This document shows positions 52,179 through 60,892 of a DNA stretch of 64,000 nucleotides, piece by piece. The translations under genes were made by a program, and so were the position numbers. The stretch is from UBA11346 sp038203025 (GTDB taxonomy: Bacteria; Planctomycetota; UBA11346), in the NCBI GenBank assembly GCA_038203025.1, contig JBBREK010000001.1, forward strand, positions 12,507-76,506. Reading direction: 5' to 3'. The notes under the pieces were generated by a model. That model worked only from the letters and a program-made list of their open reading frames with translations. It did not search any database and was not told the DNA's origin. How positions within the stretch are numbered: position 1 is the first letter of the stretch; every line of letters starts with the position of its first letter.

Positions 52179-53123
52179 GTGCGCCACCAGTCGGGACACC
52201 ACCCCGCGCCAATCGGTGGCGGCCGTCCAGCCGAGGCCGCGCTTCGCCTTGGCGGCGTTACCGACCGAGCGCATCAGGTCGGTCGGTCGCAGCAGGGCGG
52301 GATCGGCGTCGACGTGCTGGCGCCAGTCGAGGTCGAGGCTGGCGAAGGCCTCGGCGACGAATTCCTGCAGCGAGGCGTCGGTGCCGGTGGCGATGACGTA
52401 GTCGTCGGCGAGATCCTGCTGCAGCATGGCATGCATCGCCACGACGTATTCCGGGGCCCAGCCCCAGTCGCGGCGGATGGCGGTATTGCCCAGGCGCAGC
52501 CGTTCGCCGGAGCCGGCGGCGATACGGCAGGCGGTCTGCACGATCTTGCGGGTGACGAAGCGGGTTGGCCGCAGCGGACTCTCATGGTTGAAGAGGATGC
52601 CGCTGCAGGCGAAGAGGCCGTAGGCTTCGCGATAGTTGGCGACCAGCCAGTAGGAGGTCGCCTTGGCGACGGCGTAGGGGCTACGCGGGTGGAAGGGATG
52701 CAATTCGTCGGCGCCGGCTGAGGTCACCTCACCGAAGCACTCGCTGCTCGCCGCGTTGTACAGGCGCACTGGCCGGGCGAGAAAGCGGACCGCCTCCAGC
52801 AGGTTGATCGTGCCGATGCCGATGCTGTCCAGCGTTTCGACCGGTTGCTCGAACGACAGGCCTACCGACGATTGCCCGGAGAGGTTGTAGACCTCGTCGG
52901 GTTGGTGTTGGGCCAGCGTCTGGACGACGCTGCGGAAATCGATCGGGTTCATCGACGCGAGGGTCACCCGCGCCGTGATTCCCAGGGCATCGAGGCCTCC
53001 GGTGCGCGCCGTGCCGGCGTCGCGTGAGGTGCCGATCACGCGATAGTCCAGACCAAGCAGGTGGCTGGCCAGCCAGGCCCCATCCTGGCCGGTGGCTCCG
53101 ACGATCATGGCGGTGCGGCCCAT
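52158..53123 (-). CDS. gmd: GDP-mannose 4,6-dehydratase (GMD family SDR)
   Basis: A 321-residue extended SDR converting GDP-mannose to GDP-4-keto-6-deoxymannose, the precursor of fucose, rhamnose and perosamine. GATGQDGAWLASHLLGLDY is the NADP motif with the GMD-type QDGA; YNAASSECFGEV, SPYAVAK (catalytic Tyr/Lys) and GILFNHESPLRPTRFVTRKI are characteristic. It is slightly shorter than the usual ~345 residues. Start ATG 53123 shares its A with the preceding stop (TGATG); the stop likewise once abutted the ligase start. Product enzymes (for example GDP-fucose synthase) are not in the window. Confidence 0.93.
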   Translation of the reverse strand: MGRTAMIVGATGQDGAWLASHLLGLDYRVIGTSRDAGTARTGGLDALGITARVTLASMNPIDFRSVVQTLAQHQPDEVYNLSGQSSVGLSFEQPVETLDSIGIGTINLLEAVRFLARPVRLYNAASSECFGEVTSAGADELHPFHPRSPYAVAKATSYWLVANYREAYGLFACSGILFNHESPLRPTRFVTRKIVQTACRIAAGSGERLRLGNTAIRRDWGWAPEYVVAMHAMLQQDLADDYVIATGTDASLQEFVAEAFASLDLDWRQHVDADPALLRPTDLMRSVGNAAKAKRGLGWTAATDWRGVVSRLVAHERQVTA

Positions 53124-54523
53124 CAGTATGCTCCCTTGCCCAGTAGGACGACACGCACGGTGCGCGCCAGCACCACTAGGTCCAGCCACACCGACCAGTT
53201 GCGCACGTAGTAGCAATCCAGCGCGACGCGCTCGCCGTAGGTGGTGTCGTTGCGGCCGGACACCTGCCACAGGCCGCTGAGTCCGGGGCGGACCTTGCCG
53301 TACAACTCGTAGTGGACTCCGTATTTCACCACCTCATCCCGAACGATCGGGCGCGGGCCGACCAGGCTCATCTCGCCGCGTAGGATGTTCCACAGCTGGG
53401 GCAACTCATCGAGCGAGGTGCGGCGGAGGAACCGCCCGATCCAGGTGACGCGCGGATCGTCCTTCAGCTTGTGGTCGCGCTCCCACTCGGCGCGCAGCTC
53501 GGGATGGCGCTCGAGGTACGCCGCCAGCTGGGCGTCGGCGTCCTTGACCATGCTGCGGAACTTCCAGGCGCGGAATTCGCGCCCGCCGCGCCCGAGCCGG
53601 CGTTGGCCGTAGAACAGCGGACCAGCCGAGGTCACCGTCACCGCCAGGGCGATGCCGGCGAAGAGCCAGCTGAACAGCACCAGGCCGAGCGACACCGCCA
53701 CCACGTCGACGATGCGTTTGATCACCCGCGCCTCGGGACGCAGCAGGTTCTGCCGCACCTCCAGCACCAGGGTGTTGGCGAACTCGCGGGTCTCGGCGAT
53801 GACGTCCGGACTACCCGGCAGGGCCGGGGCGATGAAGACATGGCGCAGCTGGTCGCCGAGCTGGTCGAGCATGCGCGACAGCTGGTCCGGCGGCAGGCCA
53901 GGCATGGCGAGGATGGCGTGGCGGATGCCCTCGGCGTGGAGGCGCGGCAGGTCGGCGAGGGTGCCGTCGACGCGCAGGCCACCGGCCTCGGCGCCCTGCT
54001 TGGCGGCATCGTCATCGAGCAGCGCGACTGGTCGCAAGCCCAGCCACGGCCGCGAGCGCAGGAGTCCGACGACCTGCACCCCGGTGGCGCCGGCCCCGAG
54101 CACCGCCACTGGTACACCCCACCAGCCCGAGCGGCACAGCGCCCGGCGGACGCCGGCATGCAGCAGCGGCACCGCCGGCAGGGCGAGCAGCCAGGTCGCG
54201 GCGAAGACCTGGCGCGACCACGCCGTACCGCTCTGGCCGAGGAAGGTCAGGGCGACGGCGCCGACGATGACGATGGTGGTGCCCTGGCTCAGCCGGCGCA
54301 GCTCCTCGGCCGGGCCCCAGCCGATGCCCGGATACAGGTCAAGCAGGGCGTAGACGGCGGCTGCGCCACCGAGCAGCAGCGGCAGGGCCTGCAGGTACAT
54401 GGCCAGTGGCAGTTCCGGGTTGGTCCACGCCTTGAGCCACCAGGAGACTGCGGCACAGGCTGCCAGCGCCGTCAGGTCGGCAGCGATCAGGGCGAGACAG
54501 GTCGGTAAGGAGCGGGCGCGCAC
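53123..54523 (-). CDS. WbaP/WcaJ-type polyprenyl-phosphate hexose-1-phosphate transferase
   Basis: A 466-residue initiating transferase that moves a sugar-1-phosphate (often Gal or Glc) to undecaprenyl phosphate. Four or five membrane helices lie in the first 130 residues; a CoA-binding-like Rossmann domain (GVPVAVLGAGATGVQVVGLL) lies in the middle. The catalytic bacterial-sugar-transferase domain is C-terminal, with FRAWKFRSMV, the DELPQLWNILRGEMSLVGPR block, and GLSGLWQVSGR. It ends VVLLGKGAY. Start is GTG 54523; REP copy 4 lies in the 93 bp upstream. Confidence 0.93.
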   Translation of the reverse strand: MRARSLPTCLALIAADLTALAACAAVSWWLKAWTNPELPLAMYLQALPLLLGGAAAVYALLDLYPGIGWGPAEELRRLSQGTTIVIVGAVALTFLGQSGTAWSRQVFAATWLLALPAVPLLHAGVRRALCRSGWWGVPVAVLGAGATGVQVVGLLRSRPWLGLRPVALLDDDAAKQGAEAGGLRVDGTLADLPRLHAEGIRHAILAMPGLPPDQLSRMLDQLGDQLRHVFIAPALPGSPDVIAETREFANTLVLEVRQNLLRPEARVIKRIVDVVAVSLGLVLFSWLFAGIALAVTVTSAGPLFYGQRRLGRGGREFRAWKFRSMVKDADAQLAAYLERHPELRAEWERDHKLKDDPRVTWIGRFLRRTSLDELPQLWNILRGEMSLVGPRPIVRDEVVKYGVHYELYGKVRPGLSGLWQVSGRNDTTYGERVALDCYYVRNWSVWLDLVVLARTVRVVLLGKGAY

Positions 54524-54578
54524 GAGTCGGCACTATCTGGGGGGTCCGACGGGATCCAGGGCTGATCCAGGACTGCTC

Positions 54579-54608
54579 CAGGACCGCGGACTTCAGCCCG
54601 CGGTCCTG
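54579..54608. repeat. REP-like palindrome, copy 4
   Basis: CAGGACCGCGG-ACTTCAGC-CCGCGGTCCTG, 11-bp perfect arms, in the gap between two leftward genes. Its CAGGACCGCGG arm is identical to that of the 22375 element. Confidence 0.75.
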
Positions 54609-54616
54609 TCCGGCAC

Positions 54617-55807
54617 CTACGGCAACGGAACCAGACCCAGCAGTCCGCGCCACCGCAGTGCGAACACCTGCGGATCATGGTCGCGGCGCAGATGCTCCTG
54701 GCCGATGACGATGGCACGGCGCAGGTCGTCCAGACGGGCCTCGGGATCGGCGATGAAGGCTGCCCAGGTGGCGTCGTCATCGGGCAGGATCAGTGGATAC
54801 CCGGGCCAGTCGACGCCCTCGAACGCGGCCTGGTTACCAACCGCCGGGCAGCCATGCGCGACGGCCTCCAGCATCTTGGTCTTCACCCCGCCGGCCAGGG
54901 CTGACGGATTCAGCAGCACGCTGCGCCCGTCGTAGGTCGCGGCGGCGAGGTCGGCGACGAAGCCATGGCAAACCACCCCGGCTGGTGCCACGATGCCGTT
55001 TGGCTCGCGCCGGCCGAACCAGTGCAGCTCGCGACCGGCTGGAGCGTGGGCCCACAGGCGGAACAGGCGCAGCAGGGTCAGGCGGTTCTGCGACAGGTTC
55101 TCGCCACCGACGAAAATCAGGCGTGGCGGCGTGGCCAGTTCCGCCCCCGGACGCACGAGCACCTGGGCCGGCGGGACGCAGCGGATGCGCGCCTGCAGCG
55201 CGGCCGGCACCAGAGCGCGGTTGGCGGCGCACTCGGCCGGCGAGAGCAGCACGACCTCGTCGCACAGGCGGACGAGTTCGCGCTCGACCCGTTCCAGCGA
55301 CCACGCTTCGTAGCGCAACACCAGGCCACCGAGCTGGGCGAGCAGCCAGCGCAGCGGCCGCGGTGCCAGCCGGGCGACGTAGCCGAGATTGGGTGGATCG
55401 CCGATCGCGAGCTGCAGCCGGGCGCGGCGTGACAGCAGGTCGTGCGAGTCGCACACCAGTCGGCGTCCTGGGCGGCGCAGGTGGCGCACCGCGGCGATGC
55501 AGCGCACACCATCGATGTAGACCGTCTCGGCCGAACCGACCTCGGCGAGCGCTTGGCGGAGCGCAGCCGAGGCTGCATAAAGCGCGCATTGCAGCGGCTC
55601 GGGTCGCAACGTCGCCAGCCGCCACAGCCAGTGCAGCCCGGCGCTCAGGCGTGCGCCCCAGCCCAGCTCCAAAGCGTGGCGCAGGCGGACGTGATGCACC
55701 TCGCGCAGCGCCCCGGCGTAAAGATCGGCGATGATGCGCGGCCGCCCGGCAGCGGCGTTGGGCTCGTGGTCGCGGGTCCACAGGGCGGCGCAATTGGAGT
55801 CGTTCAC
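54617..55807 (-). CDS. GT4-like glycosyltransferase
   Basis: A 396-residue GT-B transferase. The donor domain is clear: LIFVGGENLSQNRLTLLRLF, VVCHGFVADLAAATYDGRSV, then LLNPSALAGGVKTKMLEAVAHGCPAVG, which is the xGxxxKxxExxAxGxPVV motif. The N-terminal domain contains CDSHDLLSRR like those of GT4 enzymes. Start GTG 55807, overlapping the ligase stop (GTGA). Likely adds a sugar to the repeat unit; specificity unknown. Confidence 0.85.
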   Translation of the reverse strand: MNDSNCAALWTRDHEPNAAAGRPRIIADLYAGALREVHHVRLRHALELGWGARLSAGLHWLWRLATLRPEPLQCALYAASAALRQALAEVGSAETVYIDGVRCIAAVRHLRRPGRRLVCDSHDLLSRRARLQLAIGDPPNLGYVARLAPRPLRWLLAQLGGLVLRYEAWSLERVERELVRLCDEVVLLSPAECAANRALVPAALQARIRCVPPAQVLVRPGAELATPPRLIFVGGENLSQNRLTLLRLFRLWAHAPAGRELHWFGRREPNGIVAPAGVVCHGFVADLAAATYDGRSVLLNPSALAGGVKTKMLEAVAHGCPAVGNQAAFEGVDWPGYPLILPDDDATWAAFIADPEARLDDLRRAIVIGQEHLRRDHDPQVFALRWRGLLGLVPLP

Positions 55808-57246
55808 GTGGCCGTATTCCTCTCTGGATCGGGAGCGTCGTCCACCTGCCCGTGCGGCAATGCGAGCCAGGCCAGTGCGATCCATGGCGCGGGCAGAGCG
55901 AAGCTGTCCAGGGAGAGCCCGTCCAGCACAAGAGTCACTCCGACGAGGATGCCCATCAGGAGGATTCGCCGATCGGCGCGCCAGAGGCCGAGAAAATGCA
56001 GCAGGCTGAACACGGCAAAAGCGGCGAAGCCCAGCACGCCGGTCTCGGCGAGCAGACGCAGCGGCATGTTCTTGGGATTCGGCAGGGGGCCGGCAGAGCG
56101 GTCAAGGGTCGCTGCTGCTTCCCCGTTAGCTGGCATCTGCATGGCCCAGCCTGGGAATGATTCGATCATCGGCCAGGCTGCTAGACCAAGCCCCCATCCC
56201 ATCAGCGGTTTTTCGAGAAACGATCTCCAGGCGGCTTCCCAGCAGGCGATGCGGAAGTGCGTGCCGGTGCGTTGCAAGGCCTGATGCGGATAGCTCTGTG
56301 CGGATGGGGCGGGTTGATCGCAGACGATTTCGTTGACTACCGTGCGGGCATAGGGCGAGCGTAAGGACAGCGCCAGCGAGGCGATCAGAACAAGCATGAC
56401 GATGCTGGCGTCGCGTAATCGTCGCCATGGCTTGTGCGACCGGTCGAACAGTAGCCAACCAAACGCGACTGAGGCGATGGCGATCAGTTGCGCGGCCCCG
56501 CTGCGTGCAGTGCTCAGACCGACGATGAGTGCGGCGGTGGTGGCAACCATGGCACTAAGGCGGCCAGGTCTGGTTAACGCGGTAGACAGGGCGAGTGGGA
56601 TGATCAGGACGCAGCATGTGCTTGCCAGCCAACTGGGTTCAAGCGCCAGCCCCCACGCGCGGCCACCCTGCAGCCAGGATTCAGCGGCATGCGTACCCGT
56701 GATGTGACGGGCCATCCACAGGGCGGCGTCGTGTGCCCATATGGCGCCCGACGTCGCCAGTACTTGGATCGCCACCGCGACGACGATGGCGGCCATCGCG
56801 AGGTACAGCATGCGTTCGCCATTGCGCCGAACGTCGGGATCTGCAGCAATCGCCCTGGTGGCCAGGTAGATGCCAGCACCAAGGGCCAGGGAGAGGACCC
56901 CTTTGCCCATGGCTAGCCACGGCGCGACGTGCTTGAGCGGCATCAAATCGGGCAGTGAGATCAGCGCAGCACCAATGCCGATCGCAGCAAAGCTGCCCAG
57001 CAGCCAGATGTGCCGTTCTCCACACAACCGCAGGACGGCCGTGCAACTGAGGATAAGGGCCATCGCGCACAGCAGGGCCGTTGGCGGTTTCACCAGAGTT
57101 GGCAGCGGCAGAAAGGCCGCCGTCGTCACGGGAAAGAACAACATACCCATATACCACAGCCAACGCGCGGCCTTTGGGCAGGAAGCGGTCGCCGCCGTGG
57201 ATGCCAAACGGGGGGTGGTCTGTTCCGTCGCCGCCGGCATCTTCAT
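55804..57246 (-). CDS. O-antigen ligase/polymerase-like membrane protein
   Basis: A 480-residue polytopic membrane protein, about 11-12 helices. It opens with a helix and then FLPLPTLVKPPTALL; the long periplasmic loop runs from about residue 315 to 410 and includes FRIACWEAAWRSFLEKPLMG and GPLPNPKNMPLRLLAETG, the Wzy_C pattern. It ends with DGLSLDSFALPAPWIALAW. The same motifs occur in the 62059-63421 gene (GPLPNIKHLWIRLAAETG and DGFSLDSFALPTMWVVLAL), so these two are paralogues. Start ATG 57246 by ATGA overlap with the GT2 gene. Confidence 0.85.
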   Translation of the reverse strand: MKMPAATEQTTPRLASTAATASCPKAARWLWYMGMLFFPVTTAAFLPLPTLVKPPTALLCAMALILSCTAVLRLCGERHIWLLGSFAAIGIGAALISLPDLMPLKHVAPWLAMGKGVLSLALGAGIYLATRAIAADPDVRRNGERMLYLAMAAIVVAVAIQVLATSGAIWAHDAALWMARHITGTHAAESWLQGGRAWGLALEPSWLASTCCVLIIPLALSTALTRPGRLSAMVATTAALIVGLSTARSGAAQLIAIASVAFGWLLFDRSHKPWRRLRDASIVMLVLIASLALSLRSPYARTVVNEIVCDQPAPSAQSYPHQALQRTGTHFRIACWEAAWRSFLEKPLMGWGLGLAAWPMIESFPGWAMQMPANGEAAATLDRSAGPLPNPKNMPLRLLAETGVLGFAAFAVFSLLHFLGLWRADRRILLMGILVGVTLVLDGLSLDSFALPAPWIALAWLALPHGQVDDAPDPERNTAT

Positions 57247-58013
57247 AGCCCCAGCCTCTCCTTCACCCGATAGGCCCAGGCCCCACGCGGCACCAGGGAT
57301 TTCAGCGTGTTCACCACGCCCAGTCGCCATTCGCTCAGCGCCCCGTTGAGCATCCCGTGCATCGCGCGGGCGCGGCGGTTCTCGGCGTGGCGGCGGCGCA
57401 GGTTGGCGCTGGCACCGCCCTGGTAGAATCGGGCGACGATCGCCGGGCAGGTCTGCGGCAGATGACCGCGGCTGATCAGCCGCAGCCAGAGTTCGTAGTC
57501 CATGGAACTACGGAAGGTCGGGTCGAAACCGCCGACCTCGCGCAGCAGGGCGGTCTCGCACAGGGTCGCGGCATGCCACACGCGGCAGTCGTGGCGCACC
57601 AGGTTACGCGCCTCGCCGGTCGGCGGAACGCGAGTGAACAGCACCGATTCATTCTCGCGCCGCACCTCGGTCCCGGCGGTGATCCAACGGTGCCGGTCGC
57701 GGTCCCAGGCGCGCAGCAGCGTGGCCAGGGCGTCTGCCCCAGCGAAGGCGTCGCCGGCATTCAGGAACAGCACCGCCTCGCCAGACGCTCGCGCCAGCCC
57801 CTTGTTGAAGGCGTCCGTGATGCCCCGGTCGGGCTCGCTGACCAGCACCGCGGGCGGACGTGGCAGGGCGCGCAGGTGTTCGTGGGTGCCGTCGGTGGAG
57901 GCTCCATCGATGACCAGCCATTCCAGGGACTGCGACTGCGCTGCGACCGAGTCGGCGGTGCGCTGTAAGGTCCCGCCTGGGTTACGGCAGATGGTGACGA
58001 CGGAGACCAGCAT
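57243..58013 (-). CDS. Family 2 glycosyltransferase (WcaA/WcaE-like)
   Basis: A 256-residue GT2 enzyme. VSVVTICRNPGGTLQRTADS, LEWLVIDGASTDGT and SEPDRGITDAFNKGLARASG give the GT-A strands; FLNAGD is the nucleotide-binding DxD equivalent, and CRVWHAATL...YELWLRL the acceptor end. It resembles colanic-acid type transferases that add Fuc or Gal residues. Start ATG 58013 is set by the TGATG overlap with the WecA-type gene and the family N-terminus; the frame to 58187 is antisense. Confidence 0.87.
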   Translation of the reverse strand: MLVSVVTICRNPGGTLQRTADSVAAQSQSLEWLVIDGASTDGTHEHLRALPRPPAVLVSEPDRGITDAFNKGLARASGEAVLFLNAGDAFAGADALATLLRAWDRDRHRWITAGTEVRRENESVLFTRVPPTGEARNLVRHDCRVWHAATLCETALLREVGGFDPTFRSSMDYELWLRLISRGHLPQTCPAIVARFYQGGASANLRRRHAENRRARAMHGMLNGALSEWRLGVVNTLKSLVPRGAWAYRVKERLGL

Positions 58014-59695
58014 CAGAGCAGGGCCTGGGCCGCCGCAAAGATCGCAGCGGCAAGGGTGACCGCGACTGGCACGGCACGCTGGCGCCAGCCCTGCTCGCCG
58101 ACGCAGGCTTTGCACGCCAGGTACCACGTCAACGCGGGCGCCAGGATGGCGTTGGGCGGCAGGGCGAGTCGGTCGCGGGCCAGCCACACCGTGCCGGTGG
58201 CGGCGGCGATCAGCACCAGGTCGCTTGGCCCATCAATCAGCAGGTGCAGGCGGCGACGTAGCCAGAGCAACAAAATGGCGGCGACGAATAGTGCGGCAGT
58301 GAGGCCGCGGGCGAGGTAGATTGCTCGCAGATCCGTCGAGCCATTATGCCATTGCCCTGACTCCAGGGAGAAGGCGAGGGCGCCACCGCACAGGGCTGCC
58401 GCCAGGGAGGTGATGTGGTTGTCCCAGCGCCTAGTCGTCGCCAGCACTAGCAGGACCAGGCCGACTGCGCCCCCCGCCGCCAGGCCGGTCAGCGGGGCGT
58501 GGCGGCCGATGGTCGCGAGGTGGGTGACGGCCAAGGCCGCGGCGATGATACCGACGAGCGCCGCCAGCGTTCGCCCACGAGGCAGGCCGGCAGCCTCGAG
58601 GCACGCGGTGTTGCGTTCACGGCGCATTCGTTCGAGGCGCAGCGACAACCGCGACCACACCCGCGAGCGGCGCAGGTAGCGCAGCCCGAAGACCACCACC
58701 TGGGCGCAGCACAGCGTGAACAGGAACAGGGTGTCGTGCGGCCGGTGACGCAGCAGCACGGCGAGGCAGGCGATGGCGGCGCTGAACGACACCAACGTGA
58801 TCACCGCCATGCGGTGGTCGAAGCCCAGACCCAGGACCTGGTGGTGGACGTGGGTCTTGTCGCCGCGGAACGGATTGCCGCCGTGCAGCAGGCGCGACAG
58901 CATGACGTAGGCGCTGTCGGACCAGGGGATGACCAGGACCAGGAGGACGACGAACGGGCTGTAGCCGACGCCCTCGGCGCCGCCGCCGCGCACCAGCGCG
59001 AGGCCCAGGACGTGGAGCATGAAGCCGATCACCATGCTGCCGGTGTCGCCGAGAAAGACGCGGGCAGGATGGCTGTTGAAGGCCAGCGCGCCGAGCAGGC
59101 AGCCGGCCAGGGCGGTGCCGGCGACGCAGGCAGGCACGTCGCCGGCGAGACCGGCGAGGCCAGCGAAGGCGAGGGCGGCGACGCAGCCGATGCCCGCCGC
59201 CAGACCGTCGAGCCCGTCGATCAGGTTGGTCGCATTGATGATGCCCAGGCCCAGGCCCAGGGTCACCGGCCAGGTCACCCAGGTCGCGGTCAGCTCGACG
59301 CCGACCAGCGGGATGGGCACGGCGGGCAGGATCCAGCCGCCGGCCATGGCCAGGGCGACGGCGACGGCCTGGGCGAGCAGCTTCGGCCCCGGCGCCAGCG
59401 AGCCACGGTCGTCGATGATGCCGGCGACCAGCAGCACGGCGAGGCCGGCGAGCAGCCAGGCGGTACCGGCCAGCGGCTGCACCTGGGCGGCCAGGGCGGC
59501 GGCCAGCACCAGCGTCACCGCCACCCCACCGACGCGCGGGATCGGATTGACGTGCACCCGCCGCGCATCGCGCCCCGGATCGTCAACCATGCCCAGGCGC
59601 GGCGCGGCGCGGATCAGCCAGGGTATCAGCACCAGCACCCCGGCGGTGGTGATCATCCCGGTCAGCAGCGCGCGATCGAGGGGCAGGCCCATCAT
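58013..59695 (-). CDS. WecA/TagO-type undecaprenyl-phosphate sugar-1-phosphate transferase
   Basis: A 560-residue integral membrane enzyme of the MraY/WecA family, which transfers GlcNAc-1-P (or similar) to undecaprenyl phosphate. Hallmarks: GIIDDRGSLAPGPKL, NATNLIDGLDGLAAG (two essential Asp), FLGDTGSM, and HVHHQVLGLGF (His-rich loop). WecA proteins are ~360 residues; here about 200 extra residues with 5-6 more helices follow the core. ATG 59695 or 59692. It is the second kind of initiating enzyme in this locus. Confidence 0.92.
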   Translation of the reverse strand: MMGLPLDRALLTGMITTAGVLVLIPWLIRAAPRLGMVDDPGRDARRVHVNPIPRVGGVAVTLVLAAALAAQVQPLAGTAWLLAGLAVLLVAGIIDDRGSLAPGPKLLAQAVAVALAMAGGWILPAVPIPLVGVELTATWVTWPVTLGLGLGIINATNLIDGLDGLAAGIGCVAALAFAGLAGLAGDVPACVAGTALAGCLLGALAFNSHPARVFLGDTGSMVIGFMLHVLGLALVRGGGAEGVGYSPFVVLLVLVIPWSDSAYVMLSRLLHGGNPFRGDKTHVHHQVLGLGFDHRMAVITLVSFSAAIACLAVLLRHRPHDTLFLFTLCCAQVVVFGLRYLRRSRVWSRLSLRLERMRRERNTACLEAAGLPRGRTLAALVGIIAAALAVTHLATIGRHAPLTGLAAGGAVGLVLLVLATTRRWDNHITSLAAALCGGALAFSLESGQWHNGSTDLRAIYLARGLTAALFVAAILLLWLRRRLHLLIDGPSDLVLIAAATGTVWLARDRLALPPNAILAPALTWYLACKACVGEQGWRQRAVPVAVTLAAAIFAAAQALL

Positions 59696-59827
59696 GGTGA
59701 GACCCAGTCCACCTCGGAATCGGGGCCGCCCCGCGGCGACGCCTGGAGCGCCGGCGTCCCGCCGGCACGGACCTCCCTCACGGCCTCATCACAGCTGCCC
59801 CGATTGCTCTCCATCCCGTTCATCTCC

Positions 59828-60046
59828 CTACAGCACTCCGGCGCGGATCTGCGGCAGCAGATGCTCGTACCCCGGTTCCACCACTATGCAGCCATTGCTG
59901 TAGCAATGCCGGTCGAGCTCATTGCTGGCCTGGGCGGCGCGCAGGGCCGCCGCCGACAGCCGGGCGAATTCCGCCGCCGGCAGCGCCGCCAGGTCGAGGT
60001 CCTCTTCGGACAGGAAGCGCCGGGAGGGGTCGTCAATCAAGGCCAC
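59828..60046 (-). CDS. Small acidic protein paired with a nucleotidyltransferase-fold protein
   Basis: A 72-residue protein beginning at GTG 60046 (MALIDDPSRRFLSEEDLDLA), with mostly helical content and a C-terminal YSNGCIVVEPGYEHLLPQIR. It overlaps the upstream gene by 10 bp, so translation is coupled. I recognise no family. The size, acidity and tight linkage to the nucleotidyltransferase-like gene suggest it is a partner or regulator of that protein. Gap 59696-59827 beyond its stop holds no gene. Confidence 0.55.
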   Translation of the reverse strand: MALIDDPSRRFLSEEDLDLAALPAAEFARLSAAALRAAQASNELDRHCYSNGCIVVEPGYEHLLPQIRAGVL

Positions 60047-60855
60047 GGCGCCACCTCCGGCAGGACCCCGGCTGCCGCCGCGCACATCGGTGCGTGGGCC
60101 TGCCCTAGCGGTTGCCCGTCGAAGCCGCCCGTGCGGAAGCGTCCCGACCATGGCTCCTGGGCCGCAGCATAGGCACGGATGCGGCGCTCGTCGTCGTTGC
60201 GCATGCGCCGCACCTCGGCGTCGATGCACCCCGCCATCGCCTCGGCGGTCTCTGCGCCAGCGCAGGATGGGCGCAGCTCGCCGAGGCGGCCACGCAACTG
60301 CGGATGCTGTCGCAGGAGCCCCAGCAGATGCTCGGGGTCGAGGGTCCAGCGCAGCTGATCTGCCGGATCGGGCAGCTGCGTGGCGAGGCTGCCGATGAAG
60401 GCATAGTCCTTCAGCCGCATGGTCTGCTTGAGCCGCACCAGGTCGGTCCGGCCGACCACGGCGGGCGCACCGGCTGCGACCTCCCGCCACATGGCGGCCA
60501 ATCGTCCAGCTGCCAGGCGCGGCGGTCGGGTGACGAAATCGAAGCGCAGCCGCAGTCCGTCGCCGGCCACGGCCTCAAGGTGGGAGGACCAGCCGGCCCG
60601 TAGCCAGCGCAGGTCGAGGGGCGCCCCCAGCCGGTAGCGCGCGCCGAGCCGGGCCAACTGGGCCCGTACCACAGCCAGGGCCTCTTCGTCCTCTCGAACC
60701 AGCCAGTCGCCATCCTTCGAGGCCAGGCTCAGCCGGTACCAGACGCAGGCTTGTCCACTCGACAGGATGACCACCGGACGCTCTGCATTGCAGGCGTCGG
60801 TGAAGTCCACGTAGGGGTTCCCTGAACCGGGGCCGAGAATCCAGCTTGGCGTCAC
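60037..60855 (-). CDS. Nucleotidyltransferase-fold protein (AbiEii/MNT-like)
   Basis: A 272-residue protein with the minimal nucleotidyltransferase layout. VVILSSGQACVWY then SKDGDWLVRED corresponds to the GGxAxxxW...S-D-[x]-D active-site block with two acidic residues in DGD. RLRFDFVTRPPRL supplies the third acid, and RTDLVRLKQTMRLKDYAFIG is the C-terminal D-L-x-x-x-K...K-D helix common in such proteins (predicted nucleotidyltransferases and AbiEii/MNT toxins). Target unknown: could modify a nucleotide, tRNA, protein or sugar. Start GTG 60855. The only clearly non-glycan gene in this part of the locus apart from vapBC. Confidence 0.65.
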   Translation of the reverse strand: MTPSWILGPGSGNPYVDFTDACNAERPVVILSSGQACVWYRLSLASKDGDWLVREDEEALAVVRAQLARLGARYRLGAPLDLRWLRAGWSSHLEAVAGDGLRLRFDFVTRPPRLAAGRLAAMWREVAAGAPAVVGRTDLVRLKQTMRLKDYAFIGSLATQLPDPADQLRWTLDPEHLLGLLRQHPQLRGRLGELRPSCAGAETAEAMAGCIDAEVRRMRNDDERRIRAYAAAQEPWSGRFRTGGFDGQPLGQAHAPMCAAAAGVLPEVAPWP

Positions 60856-60892
60856 CGCGGCAGCCTAGAACCCCTGGCAGGCGCTGCCAGCC

